A stretch of DNA of 64,000 nt from positions 1 to 64,000 of the forward strand of contig NZ_JBDFMQ010000002.1 in assembly GCF_047238345.1 (NCBI RefSeq), written 5' to 3'. The position numbers and the translations under genes are program-made. Every line of letters begins with the position of its first letter. Position 1 is the stretch's first letter. Shown here one piece after another: positions 34,212 to 43,810 of this stretch. This stretch comes from Shouchella sp047238345. GTDB taxonomy: Bacteria; Bacillota; Bacilli; Bacillales; Bacillaceae_D. Under the pieces are notes generated by a model. It saw only the letters and a list, made by a program, of their open reading frames with translations, was not told the origin of the DNA and searched no databases.

Positions 34212-35020
34212 ATTAGTAGACCACTAATCTAGCAATTTATCTATTTGTCCCCTTATTTTACTACTGAAACCAGCGATTGTGCAATTTAGAAAAGAAGATC
34301 AATAGTAAATTAACCTACACTAATGGTGCACCACAACCCAACCATTGACCATCAGTAGACCATTTTTAACAAAGTGATTCTCCACTAATGGTGCACCGAT
34401 AAAAGACTACTAATCACTAGTGTTCAACTGATTAAAAGAAAAACTTCCCGCGTCCAGTTTTCATAAAGCTAATGAGAACAATAAAAAGGAATATGCGATA
34501 CTTTGTTTTACTAATGGTGGACCAACATATAACCATTAACAACTAGTAGACCACTAAAAGACAGAAACCCTCTGCCACTCTGATGATGTATGAAGTTTAA
34601 TGATCTTTTCAAGAAGTGAATGTAGGAAAAGAGGGGGATTCCAATAGTGCACCATGATTACTACAAGATCCACTGGTGGTACACTATCGACAATTATTAT
34701 AAGTGAGAGTTCCTTACATGGAACCTTTTGTAATTGAAGTATTAGATAATGAAAATTGAATGAACCTTTTGAATGATTATACTCGTCTTCGTTGATCCCT
34801 TGCAAAGGCAATATGTTGCTTACATAAAATAAAAATGAATATATAAGGGTTCTTTCAAACGTTAATAATCGGGAAATCTAACCAGAGATCGACTTGTGCA
34901 GCTGATTTATAAACTGAATATGTGTTCCAGTATTCGTTTAATGAAAAGAGAACAAAAAATCTTCTATAGTGAAAGGGAGTAGTGGACCACTACTAGTATA
35001 AGGTCCACTGGTGGTCGAGT
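34212..35020. repeat. Array of dyad repeats (TAGTGGACCACTA / TGGTGCACCA type)
   Basis: Sites include ATTAGT-agacc-ACTAAT (34212-34228), TGGTGCACCA (34324-34333), TGGTGCACC (34389-34397), TGGTGGACCA (34515-34524), TAGTGCACCA (34645-34654) and a 17-bp dyad AGTAGTGG-A-CCACTACT (34978-34994). The stretches from 34320 and 34511 align over 50 bp (about 35 identical). No gene lies in this ~830 bp. It could be a second origin, an operator array for the MerR-like protein, or part of partition. Confidence 0.7.
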
Positions 35021-35037
35021 ATAATGGATGATCCGAA

Positions 35038-35187
35038 ATGAAAATAAGTCGATTTGAGTGTGTAAGAGCGCTAAAAAGGAGCTTTACAGCACATAAAGTC
35101 AAAAAAGTGAGTGGTTATAAGAGTTCAAAAAAGTTTACTAACATGCATGTTGTTGTGAGAGAGCTTATCAAGGCATCTGATCAATAA
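35038..35187 (+). CDS. Possible small basic protein, 49 aa
   Basis: ATG 35038 opens a strongly basic peptide (MKISRFECVRALKRSFTAHK, then KSSKKF) ending at 35187. The ribosome site is weak (GGATGATC). It lies at the right edge of the dyad array. Real but minor, or spurious; no homologue recognised. Confidence 0.3.
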   Translation: MKISRFECVRALKRSFTAHKVKKVSGYKSSKKFTNMHVVVRELIKASDQ

Positions 35188-35471
35188 CCTAAGCATTGGT
35201 TAAGATTAGAGTTGAAACAAGAGAACAAACATTGATGTAGCATTTGGTTAAATTGTTTCAATCACATTAAAGAAAGGTAATAGAAACGTTAAACTCCTAT
35301 TACAAAACACAAAAATCTGAAAATTAGTATTGATTTCTGACTATTTTTCCTTATGATTACAACTACAAGAAATCTATTCCAGTCATCTTAAGAATCCTCA
35401 ATCAAGCTAATGATGAAGCACCTTGGTCAAATCATAGCAAGCATCTTATGGTGCTCATGGAGGTGGGGACT

Positions 35472-35723
35472 TTGGAAAAGCTGAAGCGACGTGTCGATCA
35501 TGTTGAACTCGCATATCGGGCGTATTCCATTCGAACCTTTGATAATCGGTTTTACGTATTAAAGGGGACTTATGCGATTGATGAAGAAAACGGGGACGTG
35601 ACAAAAGTTGCTGACCTTTATTACCGCGTCCGATCTGCGCAAAATCGCGATCATAAATTGATCGCAAAACGAAAAAATCGCTCCGATGAATTATGTATCT
35701 GTAGGCGAGCAAAGCATTCGTAA
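35472..35723 (+). CDS. Hypothetical protein, 83 aa
   Basis: The best start is TTG 35472, 8 nt after GGAGG; upstream ATGs at 35448 and 35457 lie before that site. The product has beta-strand character (FDNRFYVLKGTYAIDEENGD) and a basic end. It precedes the conjugation operon by 320 bp of sequence with no other gene. Family not recognised. Confidence 0.55.
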   Translation: MEKLKRRVDHVELAYRAYSIRTFDNRFYVLKGTYAIDEENGDVTKVADLYYRVRSAQNRDHKLIAKRKNRSDELCICRRAKHS

Positions 35724-36045
35724 TACGTAGATAGTAATTCTGTAAAGGTTGTGATACTACGACCAACGACATATCAATTAAATATTGGCTGCCTTAATGA
35801 TTTTTAAAGCGTGATTGTTAAGGTTTACATGATAAAAGGGTTTGCGAGTACATTCCTAAAACTTGCCACAGTGATGTGAGCGCTAATGAATTCTCCGGTT
35901 CTTCGTATATGCCTTAAACGTTGTGCATAGAGAAGCTTAACATGGTTATGCATGTTCTCTTAGGGTTCTTGCTTCCAGCCACAAAGCAATTAGCACTTTT
36001 CCGATTAAAGGAGACGTGTGCAGCTTAAGAAAGGTGTGAGCAACG

Positions 36046-36480
36046 ATGCGAAGACGAAAATTCTTTATACCCCTACTAATGATAGTGGGAGTTTTAAATG
36101 CTTGTGGTAATCAGGAAACAGTTCAAGAAATTGAAGGATATGAAGAGTTCAGAGATACGGTGAATAACGAAGATTTCAGTGGATTTGTTTATTTATTAAG
36201 AAACATTGATGCTCATGAAGGAAGTCATATGCAAGTTATTGAAAATACGTTTTCAGATGTTGATGAAACATTAACGCACAGTAATTGGCAATATTATGAT
36301 GATACAGAAAAAGATATGCAAAATAACGATAGTAGAGATAGCGACATTCAACCTCGGAATGACAAGATAATTTATATTGAAAATGGAAGAAATGTTAGTG
36401 AATTTGATATTAATAATCGTAGGATTGAAGATAATGAATACCAAATGGAGTTAAGACAATTTATTGAAATAAATCAATAA
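36046..36480 (+). CDS. Conjugation-operon lipoprotein, 144 aa
   Basis: The first gene of the rightward conjugation operon. A signal peptide with lipobox LNAC (MRRRKFFIPLLMIVGVLNAC) predicts membrane anchoring outside the cell. The mature part is acidic and asparagine-rich with no recognised domain. Short lipoproteins in T4SS loci can act in entry exclusion or channel assembly; here this is only positional inference. Start behind AAAGGTGTGAG. Confidence 0.7.
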   Translation: MRRRKFFIPLLMIVGVLNACGNQETVQEIEGYEEFRDTVNNEDFSGFVYLLRNIDAHEGSHMQVIENTFSDVDETLTHSNWQYYDDTEKDMQNNDSRDSDIQPRNDKIIYIENGRNVSEFDINNRRIEDNEYQMELRQFIEINQ

Positions 36481-36503
36481 AGGCAGAAAGGAAGTTCGGT
36501 TTT

Positions 36504-36761
36504 ATGTCAGTAATCAGCCCCAAAGAGAGAAAGCAGAAGAAAGATATTGTAAAAAAAATGATGGAAACACAAGGTGAAAAGTACAATGATTGGCTCCACG
36601 GGAAACATCAAGAGTACATTGATAATAATTTGATTGATTATATGAATATTCAAGATGAAAAGGAAGAAGATCCGAGCGAAAGCAAAGAATCTTCTTCCTC
36701 TTTTGTTTCCTCAGAAGAAAAGGGAAAATATGATCATGGTAAATTTAGTAATCAATTATAA
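36504..36761 (+). CDS. Hypothetical conjugation-operon protein, 85 aa
   Basis: A soluble charged protein (SPKERKQKKDIVKKMMETQG near the start, serine- and glutamate-rich later) starting at ATG 36504 behind AAAGGAAG, 23 bp after the lipoprotein gene. No family recognised. Its place between the lipoprotein and the VirB2-like gene marks it as part of the same transcript. Confidence 0.6.
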   Translation: MSVISPKERKQKKDIVKKMMETQGEKYNDWLHGKHQEYIDNNLIDYMNIQDEKEEDPSESKESSSSFVSSEEKGKYDHGKFSNQL

Positions 36762-36776
36762 GGGGAGTGTATAAAT

Positions 36777-37052
36777 ATGTTTGATGTAATTATGAATTCG
36801 ATGATGTTAGGTGCTGCTAATGGAATGGACAATTTAATTAATACAGGTCAAGACATATTAACATGGGTTCAAAGAGCAGGAATTATAAGTGCAGCACTTG
36901 GTTTTTGTGTAGGTGCATTCTATCTGATTTTTGGTGGCGATCGTGGACGCTCAAAATCGGTTGGATGGTTCATAGGTGGAGCTGTTGGTCTAATTGTTTT
37001 AATGGGAGCAGAAGGAATTGCTTCTGGAATAGATGACAATATTAACTTCTAA
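36777..37052 (+). CDS. VirB2/TrbC-like small two-helix membrane protein
   Basis: A 91-aa protein with an amphipathic N terminus and two membrane helices (AALGFCVGAFYLIFGGDRGR and GWFIGGAVGLIVLMGAEGIA) joined by a short basic loop, the topology of VirB2/TrbC-like components. In Gram-positive systems such proteins are thought to line the channel. Start follows AGGGGAG. A terminator-like hairpin just downstream may lower expression of the following genes relative to this one. Confidence 0.65.
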   Translation: MFDVIMNSMMLGAANGMDNLINTGQDILTWVQRAGIISAALGFCVGAFYLIFGGDRGRSKSVGWFIGGAVGLIVLMGAEGIASGIDDNINF

Positions 37053-37072
37053 TTAAACGAATATTTAGTTTT

Positions 37073-37099
37073 AAGAGCCGATAACTTATTGGCTCTTTT
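37073..37099 (+). terminator. Intra-operon attenuator hairpin
   Basis: AAGAGCC and GGCTCTT(TT) pair over an 11-nt loop in the gap between two conjugation genes. Confidence 0.6.
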
Positions 37100-37122
37100 G
37101 TTATTTTAAAGGAGGAGAAGCC

Positions 37123-38241
37123 ATGCTGTATGTGAATTTCACTCGTGGAATACATCCTAAAATTAAAAAACATGAACGAATTCCTTTTCCACAAGCTGTT
37201 GAATTATCAGAGGAAATTGAAATGGAAATGAGAGAGAAAGGCGAAAAAATAGATAGTTATTTTTACGTTATAGATACAGAATTTGATGAAGAAATGTATG
37301 AGGGAAGTTTTACTTTTGGTGCTTATGAAGCACCAAACTTGTTCATGCACATCAAAGGAAGACTCCCAAAGATACGAGTGAACAAAGAAAAAGAAAAAAT
37401 TCGATTAGGTTTCATTGCTGAAATGGAAGAATTGGTAGAAGAAAGATTCAAGATTGAAGAAGATTTTGACCCAAAAGAAAAAAATGTAGATTGGGATAAA
37501 GTTTCACGGTTAAAAACATGGCAACGTAAGACGGTCTACGGATTAACTGGATTCTTTGCTATTGCTACCTTTGCTGTATCTGGTTATTTCTTTACTCAAC
37601 TAGCTAATATAAACCAATCTTATCAAGTTACGGTGGCTAGTGCGGAGGAGCATGAGGAAGTTAAAGATTATTATGAAGAAGCCTTATTAGGAAATCATGA
37701 GGGTTTGAAAAGTTATCTAGAAACAATGCCTAATGATCAAATGAGCAATAGCGAGCGTAATTTGTACGCGGGTTATATAGCTGATACAGGAGAATTTGAA
37801 CAAGTCAATTCATTGTTCGGTGATGATCATTCATTAGTTGCTAATTTCCTTGTCATGAATAAAGAGGTTGAAATATTAAGAGCTTATCATGAGGAATTCC
37901 CAACAAATGAAGGAGCGTTTGATCTTGCATACACTGATGCAAATTATGAAGAAGCCGTGCAAGTAGAAGATTTTGAAGTGACACAGGAGCGTAGTAGGAA
38001 GCGTGCAAACGCATTTCTTCAATTGGATAATCCTTCACAGGCTGAAGAAGAGTTAAGCCGACACGGAGCAACTGAGGAGCAATCAGGGGTGTTGAATCAA
38101 TATACAAGCATACAAAACCAAATTGATGAAATTAATGAAGAAATTGATGGTTTAGATGATGAAGATGATGAAGACGAAATAAATGATTTAGAAGAAGATA
38201 GAACGCAATTACAAGAAGAACTAAATAATCTAAAGATATAA
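37123..38241 (+). CDS. Conjugation-operon membrane protein with cytoplasmic and extracellular domains, 372 aa
   Basis: ATG 37123 follows AAAGGAGGAG. Residues 1-~135 are a cytoplasmic domain, one membrane helix follows (TVYGLTGFFAIATFAVSGYF), then a helical extracellular region with repeat-like segments and an acidic coiled-coil C terminus (DDEDDEDEINDLEEDRTQL). The layout recalls EssB-like or other bitopic secretion subunits, but I saw no diagnostic motif. Probably a structural component of the mating channel. Confidence 0.65.
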   Translation: MLYVNFTRGIHPKIKKHERIPFPQAVELSEEIEMEMREKGEKIDSYFYVIDTEFDEEMYEGSFTFGAYEAPNLFMHIKGRLPKIRVNKEKEKIRLGFIAEMEELVEERFKIEEDFDPKEKNVDWDKVSRLKTWQRKTVYGLTGFFAIATFAVSGYFFTQLANINQSYQVTVASAEEHEEVKDYYEEALLGNHEGLKSYLETMPNDQMSNSERNLYAGYIADTGEFEQVNSLFGDDHSLVANFLVMNKEVEILRAYHEEFPTNEGAFDLAYTDANYEEAVQVEDFEVTQERSRKRANAFLQLDNPSQAEEELSRHGATEEQSGVLNQYTSIQNQIDEINEEIDGLDDEDDEDEINDLEEDRTQLQEELNNLKI

Positions 38242-38268
38242 GGCACTTTTTTTAAAAAAAGTGTCTTT
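38242..38268 (+). terminator. Second intra-operon hairpin
   Basis: GGCACTTTTTTT pairs with AAAAAAAGTGTC (one G-T pair) and TTTT follows. It lies right after the bitopic protein and before the coupling protein. Confidence 0.55.
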
Positions 38269-38292
38269 TGTGCTGTGAAGGAGGTTGAAGTT

Positions 38293-40767
38293 TTGTTTAA
38301 AAAAATTAAAAAACTGCTTCAGACAAGGAAAGCACACTTCACAATCTCTTTAATTGGTGGGCTAACGTTTTTCTTTGTACTTAATGGGATTATAAATTTT
38401 ATTGTTGCAAATTTCTTTTCACTTATAGGAAATGAAGCAATGGTCACTAGTTTCTTTACGCTTATGACTGAATTTGAACAGTTATCGTCACTTTCTTATC
38501 TATTTTTAGGAATAGTGTCTGTTTTGGCGTTTGGGTTATTGTTATACAAACTAAGAACCAATTTCAAAGAACTTGAAGAAGAACATTCTAAAGGTTCAAG
38601 TCGTTTTACCACACTTGACGAGATAAAGAAACAGTATAGGTCGGTTCCAGAAAAAACCAAACCATACTCTGGTGAAGGTGGCGTACCTATTTCAAGATAT
38701 AAAGATAAAATATTCATTGATGATTCACCAGTAAATAATCTTTGGGTAGGTACTACGAGGTCTGGTAAGGGTGAAATGGGGATGTTCCCAATGATTGATG
38801 TGTATTCAAGAGCCGAAAATAAAGCGTCTATGGTAGTCAATGATGCCAAAGGAGAGTTGTTTGCTGCCAGTAAGTCCACGCTAGAAAAACGAGGGTATCA
38901 TGTTGAAGTTCTGAATTTAGACGATCCCTTACAGTCGATGTCATACCAAGTCCTACAGGTTGTCGTTGATGCTTACGAAGAAGGCAATATGAGCAAAGCC
39001 GAACAACACGCGAAAACCATTTCCAGTATGCTTTATGCCGACCCACAAGCGAAAGATAAATTTTGGCAGGATTCCGCTAGTGCGTTATGCACAGCGCTCA
39101 TTCTCGGCCTGTGTGAAAAAAACATTCCGGATCATAAAGAGAAAGTAACCATGTATACAGTGGCAACTACGTTGAATGAACTCGCGTCTGAAAAAGAAGA
39201 GGATGAGAAGACTGGCGACTTGCATACCGGGCTGGATACATTTTTTGAATCGCTACCCGAACATCATCCGGCCAAACTTCAATACGCAACAGTAAAATTT
39301 GCATCAGGGGCTGGGCAGACGGTAGCAGGTATTTTTGCAAATGCTTTTGATAAACTTAGTATTTTTACATTAACACCAATCGCAAAAATGACAGCTAGGA
39401 ACTCATTTGACATGAAAAAAATCGGTTTTGGCAAATCTATATCAGGAAAAGCTAAGCCGCTAACTAGAATAGATGTTAGTTTTCCAGACAAAAACGTCAA
39501 TAGTGTTCGTTCTGATGCAAATGGTTTATTTAAAATTTATCACGACAATGAGTTAAATATCGGTGATGAAATCATTTTAAGAGAAAGAGATTCAGACATA
39601 AGTGAAAGCATTATAGTAGAAGAAATTATTGAGGAAAATGGAAATGTCCTTTTTAAGTACAAAGATAATGATAGCAAAATAACAATAAACAAGTTCGAAC
39701 ATTTTAGAAAGCCGACCGCATTATTCATGATTACTCCTGATTACGATACATCATTGCACATAATTGCTTCTCTCTACATCAAACAGCTCTATACCGAATT
39801 ATCTAGAACAGCCACAATTACATCAAGAAAAGAGTGTATAAGGAGAGTTGTTTTTATTCTTGATGAGTTTGGAAACATGCCTGCAATTCAAGAAATGGGA
39901 TCAATTGTAACTGTTGCACTAGGTCGAGGAATGCGTTTTAACTTAGTAATTCAATCTTATTCGCAATTAGAATTGAAATACGATAAAGATTGGAAAACAA
40001 TTGAGGGCAATTGTGCAAATACGATCTATATTTTAACTACATCAACAGACACAGCAGAAGAAATTAGCAAAAAAATTGGTGATAAAACAATTACATCTCA
40101 GAGTCGTTCTGGCGGAGTAATTTCTTTTAATAAGAATAAGACGGAAGGTACAGATGGAAGAAGGTTATTAAATGTAAATGAACTTATGCAATTAAAAGAA
40201 GGAGAGACAGTCGTCATAAGAGGAATAAAAAGACAAGATAAAGACCGAAAGAAGATAACGGCATTTCCTATTTATAATTATGGTAAGTCACAAATGAAAT
40301 ATCGTTATGAATATCTAGCCGAGAATTTTGACACTTCACTTTCTGTAAACGATATGGACATTAGTTGTGATCACGCAGATTTACCGCTTGAACAATTGCG
40401 TTACCGATTTACTGACGAAGAGGATAGAAAAGCGGAAACTCCATTACTAGAAGATCTTGAATTTGACTTAAATCAATCTCTTGATGGTGGTTTGAAACAA
40501 CAAGAAATAACAGGTGAGAGCAAAATTGGTGAGATATTAGAAGGTGACTCAATATTAAAGTTAATAACAACTAAGTTGCAGTCAACAACAGAACAAACTG
40601 AAGATGAGATCCTTGATATGAAATTAGTTGATTTTGAATCATTACTAAATGAGCTTGTTAAATCGAACCAGTTAAAAGCAAATACTGTAAACGTTGTACT
40701 CGAAAAACTTGATTTAATTAAAAATGAGGAAAGAGAGGAACGTGAACATGAAGAATTACCAATGTAA
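38293..40767 (+). CDS. VirD4/TraG-type coupling protein (T4CP), with an extra inserted domain
   Basis: The start is probably TTG 38293, spaced correctly from AAGGAGG; GTG 38275 lies before that site. Two N-terminal membrane helices precede a P-loop ATPase with Walker A GTTRSGKGE (~153-161) and Walker B VVFILDEFGNMP (~519-530). The coupling protein delivers the relaxase-DNA complex to the channel. Residues ~385-470 form a beta-rich, polar stretch (KPLTRIDVSFPDKNVNSV onward) that interrupts the usual sequence before TALFMITPDYD. The C-terminal ~150 residues are acidic and probably recognise cargo. The second membrane-spanning pair and ATPase core look intact. Confidence 0.92.
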   Translation: MFKKIKKLLQTRKAHFTISLIGGLTFFFVLNGIINFIVANFFSLIGNEAMVTSFFTLMTEFEQLSSLSYLFLGIVSVLAFGLLLYKLRTNFKELEEEHSKGSSRFTTLDEIKKQYRSVPEKTKPYSGEGGVPISRYKDKIFIDDSPVNNLWVGTTRSGKGEMGMFPMIDVYSRAENKASMVVNDAKGELFAASKSTLEKRGYHVEVLNLDDPLQSMSYQVLQVVVDAYEEGNMSKAEQHAKTISSMLYADPQAKDKFWQDSASALCTALILGLCEKNIPDHKEKVTMYTVATTLNELASEKEEDEKTGDLHTGLDTFFESLPEHHPAKLQYATVKFASGAGQTVAGIFANAFDKLSIFTLTPIAKMTARNSFDMKKIGFGKSISGKAKPLTRIDVSFPDKNVNSVRSDANGLFKIYHDNELNIGDEIILRERDSDISESIIVEEIIEENGNVLFKYKDNDSKITINKFEHFRKPTALFMITPDYDTSLHIIASLYIKQLYTELSRTATITSRKECIRRVVFILDEFGNMPAIQEMGSIVTVALGRGMRFNLVIQSYSQLELKYDKDWKTIEGNCANTIYILTTSTDTAEEISKKIGDKTITSQSRSGGVISFNKNKTEGTDGRRLLNVNELMQLKEGETVVIRGIKRQDKDRKKITAFPIYNYGKSQMKYRYEYLAENFDTSLSVNDMDISCDHADLPLEQLRYRFTDEEDRKAETPLLEDLEFDLNQSLDGGLKQQEITGESKIGEILEGDSILKLITTKLQSTTEQTEDEILDMKLVDFESLLNELVKSNQLKANTVNVVLEKLDLIKNEEREEREHEELPM

Positions 40768-40957
40768 AACCCAAAATACGAGTTTAAGGGATGTCATAAA
40801 TAAATTTGAAGAAAAGCTAGAAAAGCAGGATTTAGTTGTTAGTCTTAGTGATGGAACATGTCATATCAAGAAAAATCAACATAACGAACGATATAGTGTA
40901 ATGGTTGATAAAGCTGATATTTCCGTTACCTCTACTATTGAACATTTCTTGAAATAG
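40748..40957 (+). CDS. Small hypothetical conjugation protein, 69 aa
   Basis: ATG 40748 overlaps the end of the coupling-protein gene by 20 bp and follows AGAGAGGAACG. It is a soluble alpha/beta-type peptide (KNYQCKTQNTSLRDVINKFE ... ISVTSTIEHFLK). No family recognised; its position suggests translational coupling to the T4CP. Confidence 0.6.
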   Translation: MKNYQCKTQNTSLRDVINKFEEKLEKQDLVVSLSDGTCHIKKNQHNERYSVMVDKADISVTSTIEHFLK

Positions 40958-40967
40958 GGGGGATATT

Positions 40968-43442
40968 ATGTCTGAAGAAGAAATCTTAGAATACTTGGAT
41001 CAGTTTTCTGAGCATCTAAACGTTGGAACATTGTTTATTGATATGTTTCGAACAATCGGTTGGTGGTTACTTCAAGGCATGGCATGGATCGTTGACTCCG
41101 TAGAAAACATTACGGATAGCATTTTAGGAATAAAGACATTTTTTGAAAACCCAGAGGTTGCGGATTTTATTAATCAGACGCAACCTTTTTTGTATATTCT
41201 AATAGCGATTAATATAGGGTTTATTGGGTTTTTGATTATATTCAAGCGTGATTCATTTAATCGTTCATCTTTGTTTGCCAATATTTTTATGGCGTTAGTT
41301 GTTATTGTACTTTTAAGTGGAGGAATGCAACAAGCGAATGATTTTACTGATGATGCAATAAACGCTATAAATTATGGCGATGAAGCAGGATCTTTAGCTG
41401 ATGAAGTGATTGTTAATAACATTACAGACGTAGTTGTATTCGACATGGAAGGATGGTCAAATCCAGATTTAGAAGAAACGAATAACTTACGTCCAGAATA
41501 CGCAAGAAATATTACTATAAATGCACCTATGGTTGAGGGTGAAGATCTAGGCGGTGGAGAAGAGCTATCGAGTGATGGAGAAGATATTTTAAGTAGCAAA
41601 ATAATTACACTTGGTGATGGTTCAAGGGCTACTGAGGATTTACAAGATGGAGGATGGATAACAGATATTACACAGGAATATTATTATCGCTATGATGTTG
41701 ATTGGATCAATGCACTTGGAACATTAGGTGTAATTATGGTCGTATTAGTTACAATTGCAGTCAAGTTAGCGAGAATGTTCTTTGAACTTGGATTTAACTA
41801 TATTATTGCACCATTTGTAGCGGCTAGTGATTTACATTCAGGACAGAGAATTAAACAAGTCATTCAAAACATCTTAAATCTCTTTTTGGTCACAATAATG
41901 ATCTTCCTGTCATTAAAGGTCTATATGATCGGAGCTAGTTGGTTAGGGGAAGAGTTAAGTGGTATTCCGTACCTAATTGCTATGATTGGTTTTGGTATAG
42001 CCCTTATGAATGGACCGAATATGATTGAACGTCTATTTGGAATTGATGGAGGTTCTAAGCAAGGTTGGGGTGCTATGGTTGCAGGAGTTGCAGGAGCAAA
42101 AGGTCTTGCAAGCATGGGTATGAAAGGTGCTAGTCTTGCTAAAAGTGTAGGGCAGAAGAGTCTTAGTGGGGCGACAAAATCAACATCTGGTATTGCAGGA
42201 GCGTTATCAGGAGGATTAGGAAAAGGTCAAGGCGATGGTCAAGGTAACAGTCAAAATATAGCCAAATTAGCTGAAGGACAAAATAAACTAGGAAAAGGTC
42301 AAGGAAATGGTAATCAAGAAGGAAATGGTCTCCAAAATAATGGTGATGGTATTCAAAGAGGTAACGGTATTCAAAATGGGAGTGGTATCTCACAAGGAAA
42401 TGGAAGCGAAAGTGAAAATGAAAATGCAAATCAAGAGGGTAACATCACCAGACAAAATGATGAAGGTCAAAATACTAATTCGAATCAAAAGCCTACAAAC
42501 CAAGATGGCAATGGAGGATCTGGCAGACCTCAAAGTTTACACCAACAGATGAAAGCCAAAGAAGAAGAAAAAGGAAAAGGTAATTCAGAAAATCAACGAG
42601 GACAGATGCAAAATGTGACTGGTGGAAAAGGAAACAATCAAACATCAGGTATGAAAGACCAAGTGGCAAGCGTATCTGAACAGGCACAAAATGAAGTAGC
42701 TTCAACAACAGATGCAGGAGGGGCGAATAATACAACAGGAGGAGAAATTAATAGTTCAAGTGAAAGTAGTGGTGTTACTTCAACAAATGTAACAGGTGGT
42801 ACAACAGCAAATTCTAATACAAGCCCAGACCACCAACCGAATACACAATCTGTTAGTCAAGGGAAATCAGTAACCCCTGCTACACCTAAGAGTAGTTCAA
42901 ATCAAATGTCGAAAGGTGAGACAAGAAGTGTTCAAAAACAACAAGTGCAACAAGATGCTTCTCCACAAAAAGAAGTTGTAGATTTAGAAACAGAGGTTAT
43001 TAGTAACTCTGGCAATGTACAACAAGAGGTGCGAGAAACAACAACCCACCGTAGTTCGGGAAGCGGAAACGTCCAAACAACAAATACAGGTGGTGCGTCA
43101 GGTTCAACATCTTCTGAATCTGGAAGAACATCTGCACAAACATCTGCATCTGCACCAACAGGAGGGAATACTAGCGGTTCACAAGGTGGTTCTTCTACAA
43201 CGGAATCCACAACTCAAAAAACAACAACAAATGTTTCAGGTGGTGAACATACTCATAAACAAGTAGTACGAGAAGAAAACGAAGTGGTTTCAGATGAAAG
43301 ACATGTCGGTCAAGTGATTAAGGACACTGTTTCTAATCGTTTCAACAACAGTAACGTGGTGAAAGATGCAAAACAGAGTTACAACATTGGTAAAAATACA
43401 GGTAGCTCGCTCAGAAAAGGTTTTAAAAGAAAAAATAAATAA
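40968..43442 (+). CDS. VirB6/TrbL-like polytopic membrane protein with long low-complexity tail
   Basis: An 824-aa protein. Residues 1-~370 contain about six membrane segments with a large extracellular loop (about 130-240) and the motif FELGFNYIIAPFVAASDLHS, typical of the VirB6-like core of Gram-positive conjugation systems. From ~385 on, the chain is a hydrophilic tail rich in Gly, Asn, Gln, Ser and Thr, first with GQG-N repeats, later with TGG and SSS runs. It ends in a basic segment. The tail probably lies in the cytoplasm or the wall. The nucleotide repeats make it prone to length change. Confidence 0.83.
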   Translation: MSEEEILEYLDQFSEHLNVGTLFIDMFRTIGWWLLQGMAWIVDSVENITDSILGIKTFFENPEVADFINQTQPFLYILIAINIGFIGFLIIFKRDSFNRSSLFANIFMALVVIVLLSGGMQQANDFTDDAINAINYGDEAGSLADEVIVNNITDVVVFDMEGWSNPDLEETNNLRPEYARNITINAPMVEGEDLGGGEELSSDGEDILSSKIITLGDGSRATEDLQDGGWITDITQEYYYRYDVDWINALGTLGVIMVVLVTIAVKLARMFFELGFNYIIAPFVAASDLHSGQRIKQVIQNILNLFLVTIMIFLSLKVYMIGASWLGEELSGIPYLIAMIGFGIALMNGPNMIERLFGIDGGSKQGWGAMVAGVAGAKGLASMGMKGASLAKSVGQKSLSGATKSTSGIAGALSGGLGKGQGDGQGNSQNIAKLAEGQNKLGKGQGNGNQEGNGLQNNGDGIQRGNGIQNGSGISQGNGSESENENANQEGNITRQNDEGQNTNSNQKPTNQDGNGGSGRPQSLHQQMKAKEEEKGKGNSENQRGQMQNVTGGKGNNQTSGMKDQVASVSEQAQNEVASTTDAGGANNTTGGEINSSSESSGVTSTNVTGGTTANSNTSPDHQPNTQSVSQGKSVTPATPKSSSNQMSKGETRSVQKQQVQQDASPQKEVVDLETEVISNSGNVQQEVRETTTHRSSGSGNVQTTNTGGASGSTSSESGRTSAQTSASAPTGGNTSGSQGGSSTTESTTQKTTTNVSGGEHTHKQVVREENEVVSDERHVGQVIKDTVSNRFNNSNVVKDAKQSYNIGKNTGSSLRKGFKRKNK

Positions 43443-43465
43443 GCATAAAAAATTGAGGTGAAATA

Positions 43466-43810
43466 ATGGCTCAATACCGTATACCTAAAAGCATTACAAC
43501 CGAAATGAGGATGTATAAGCATGTGTATTTGACCGATCTTGTCTTCTTGATCGGTCTTATTCTTTTTGGATGGCTGATGAATTCTTTTGTACATGATTCT
43601 AGGATGTGGTTGTTTTATGGTTTCCTCTTATTTATTGGAGGAGTCTTCTTGATAAGACCTAATACTAATCCAAAAAAGCGTGTATATGAAGCTCTTTTGA
43701 TTGCCATTAAAAGAAAAAAAGACACATATGTTGCTATTGATTATGTGGTAGATGACGATGAGGAACTAAATGGAGGAGATGAGATTAATGGCAATTCTAA
43801 AAGGAAATAA
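43466..43810 (+). CDS. VirB3/PrgI-like small membrane protein, 114 aa
   Basis: The N terminus MAQYRIPKSITTEMRMYKHV is followed by two tightly spaced membrane helices (DLVFLIGLILFGWLMNSF and MWLFYGFLLFIGGVFLI) and a basic/acidic tail (KKRVYEALLIAIKRKKDTY). This topology and its place just before the VirB4-like genes match VirB3/PrgI or DUF5592-type components. Start follows TGAGGTGA. Its end overlaps the next start. Confidence 0.7.
   Translation: MAQYRIPKSITTEMRMYKHVYLTDLVFLIGLILFGWLMNSFVHDSRMWLFYGFLLFIGGVFLIRPNTNPKKRVYEALLIAIKRKKDTYVAIDYVVDDDEELNGGDEINGNSKRK

Noticed and set aside
34212..35020. Repeat array considered as CRISPR
   Set aside because: Repeat lengths and spacings are irregular, units are dyad-type, and no cas genes are present.
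38860..39340. Apparent GC and codon shift inside the coupling-protein gene as a recombination patch
   Set aside because: The shift is mild and could not be quantified by eye; the reading frame and motifs are continuous.
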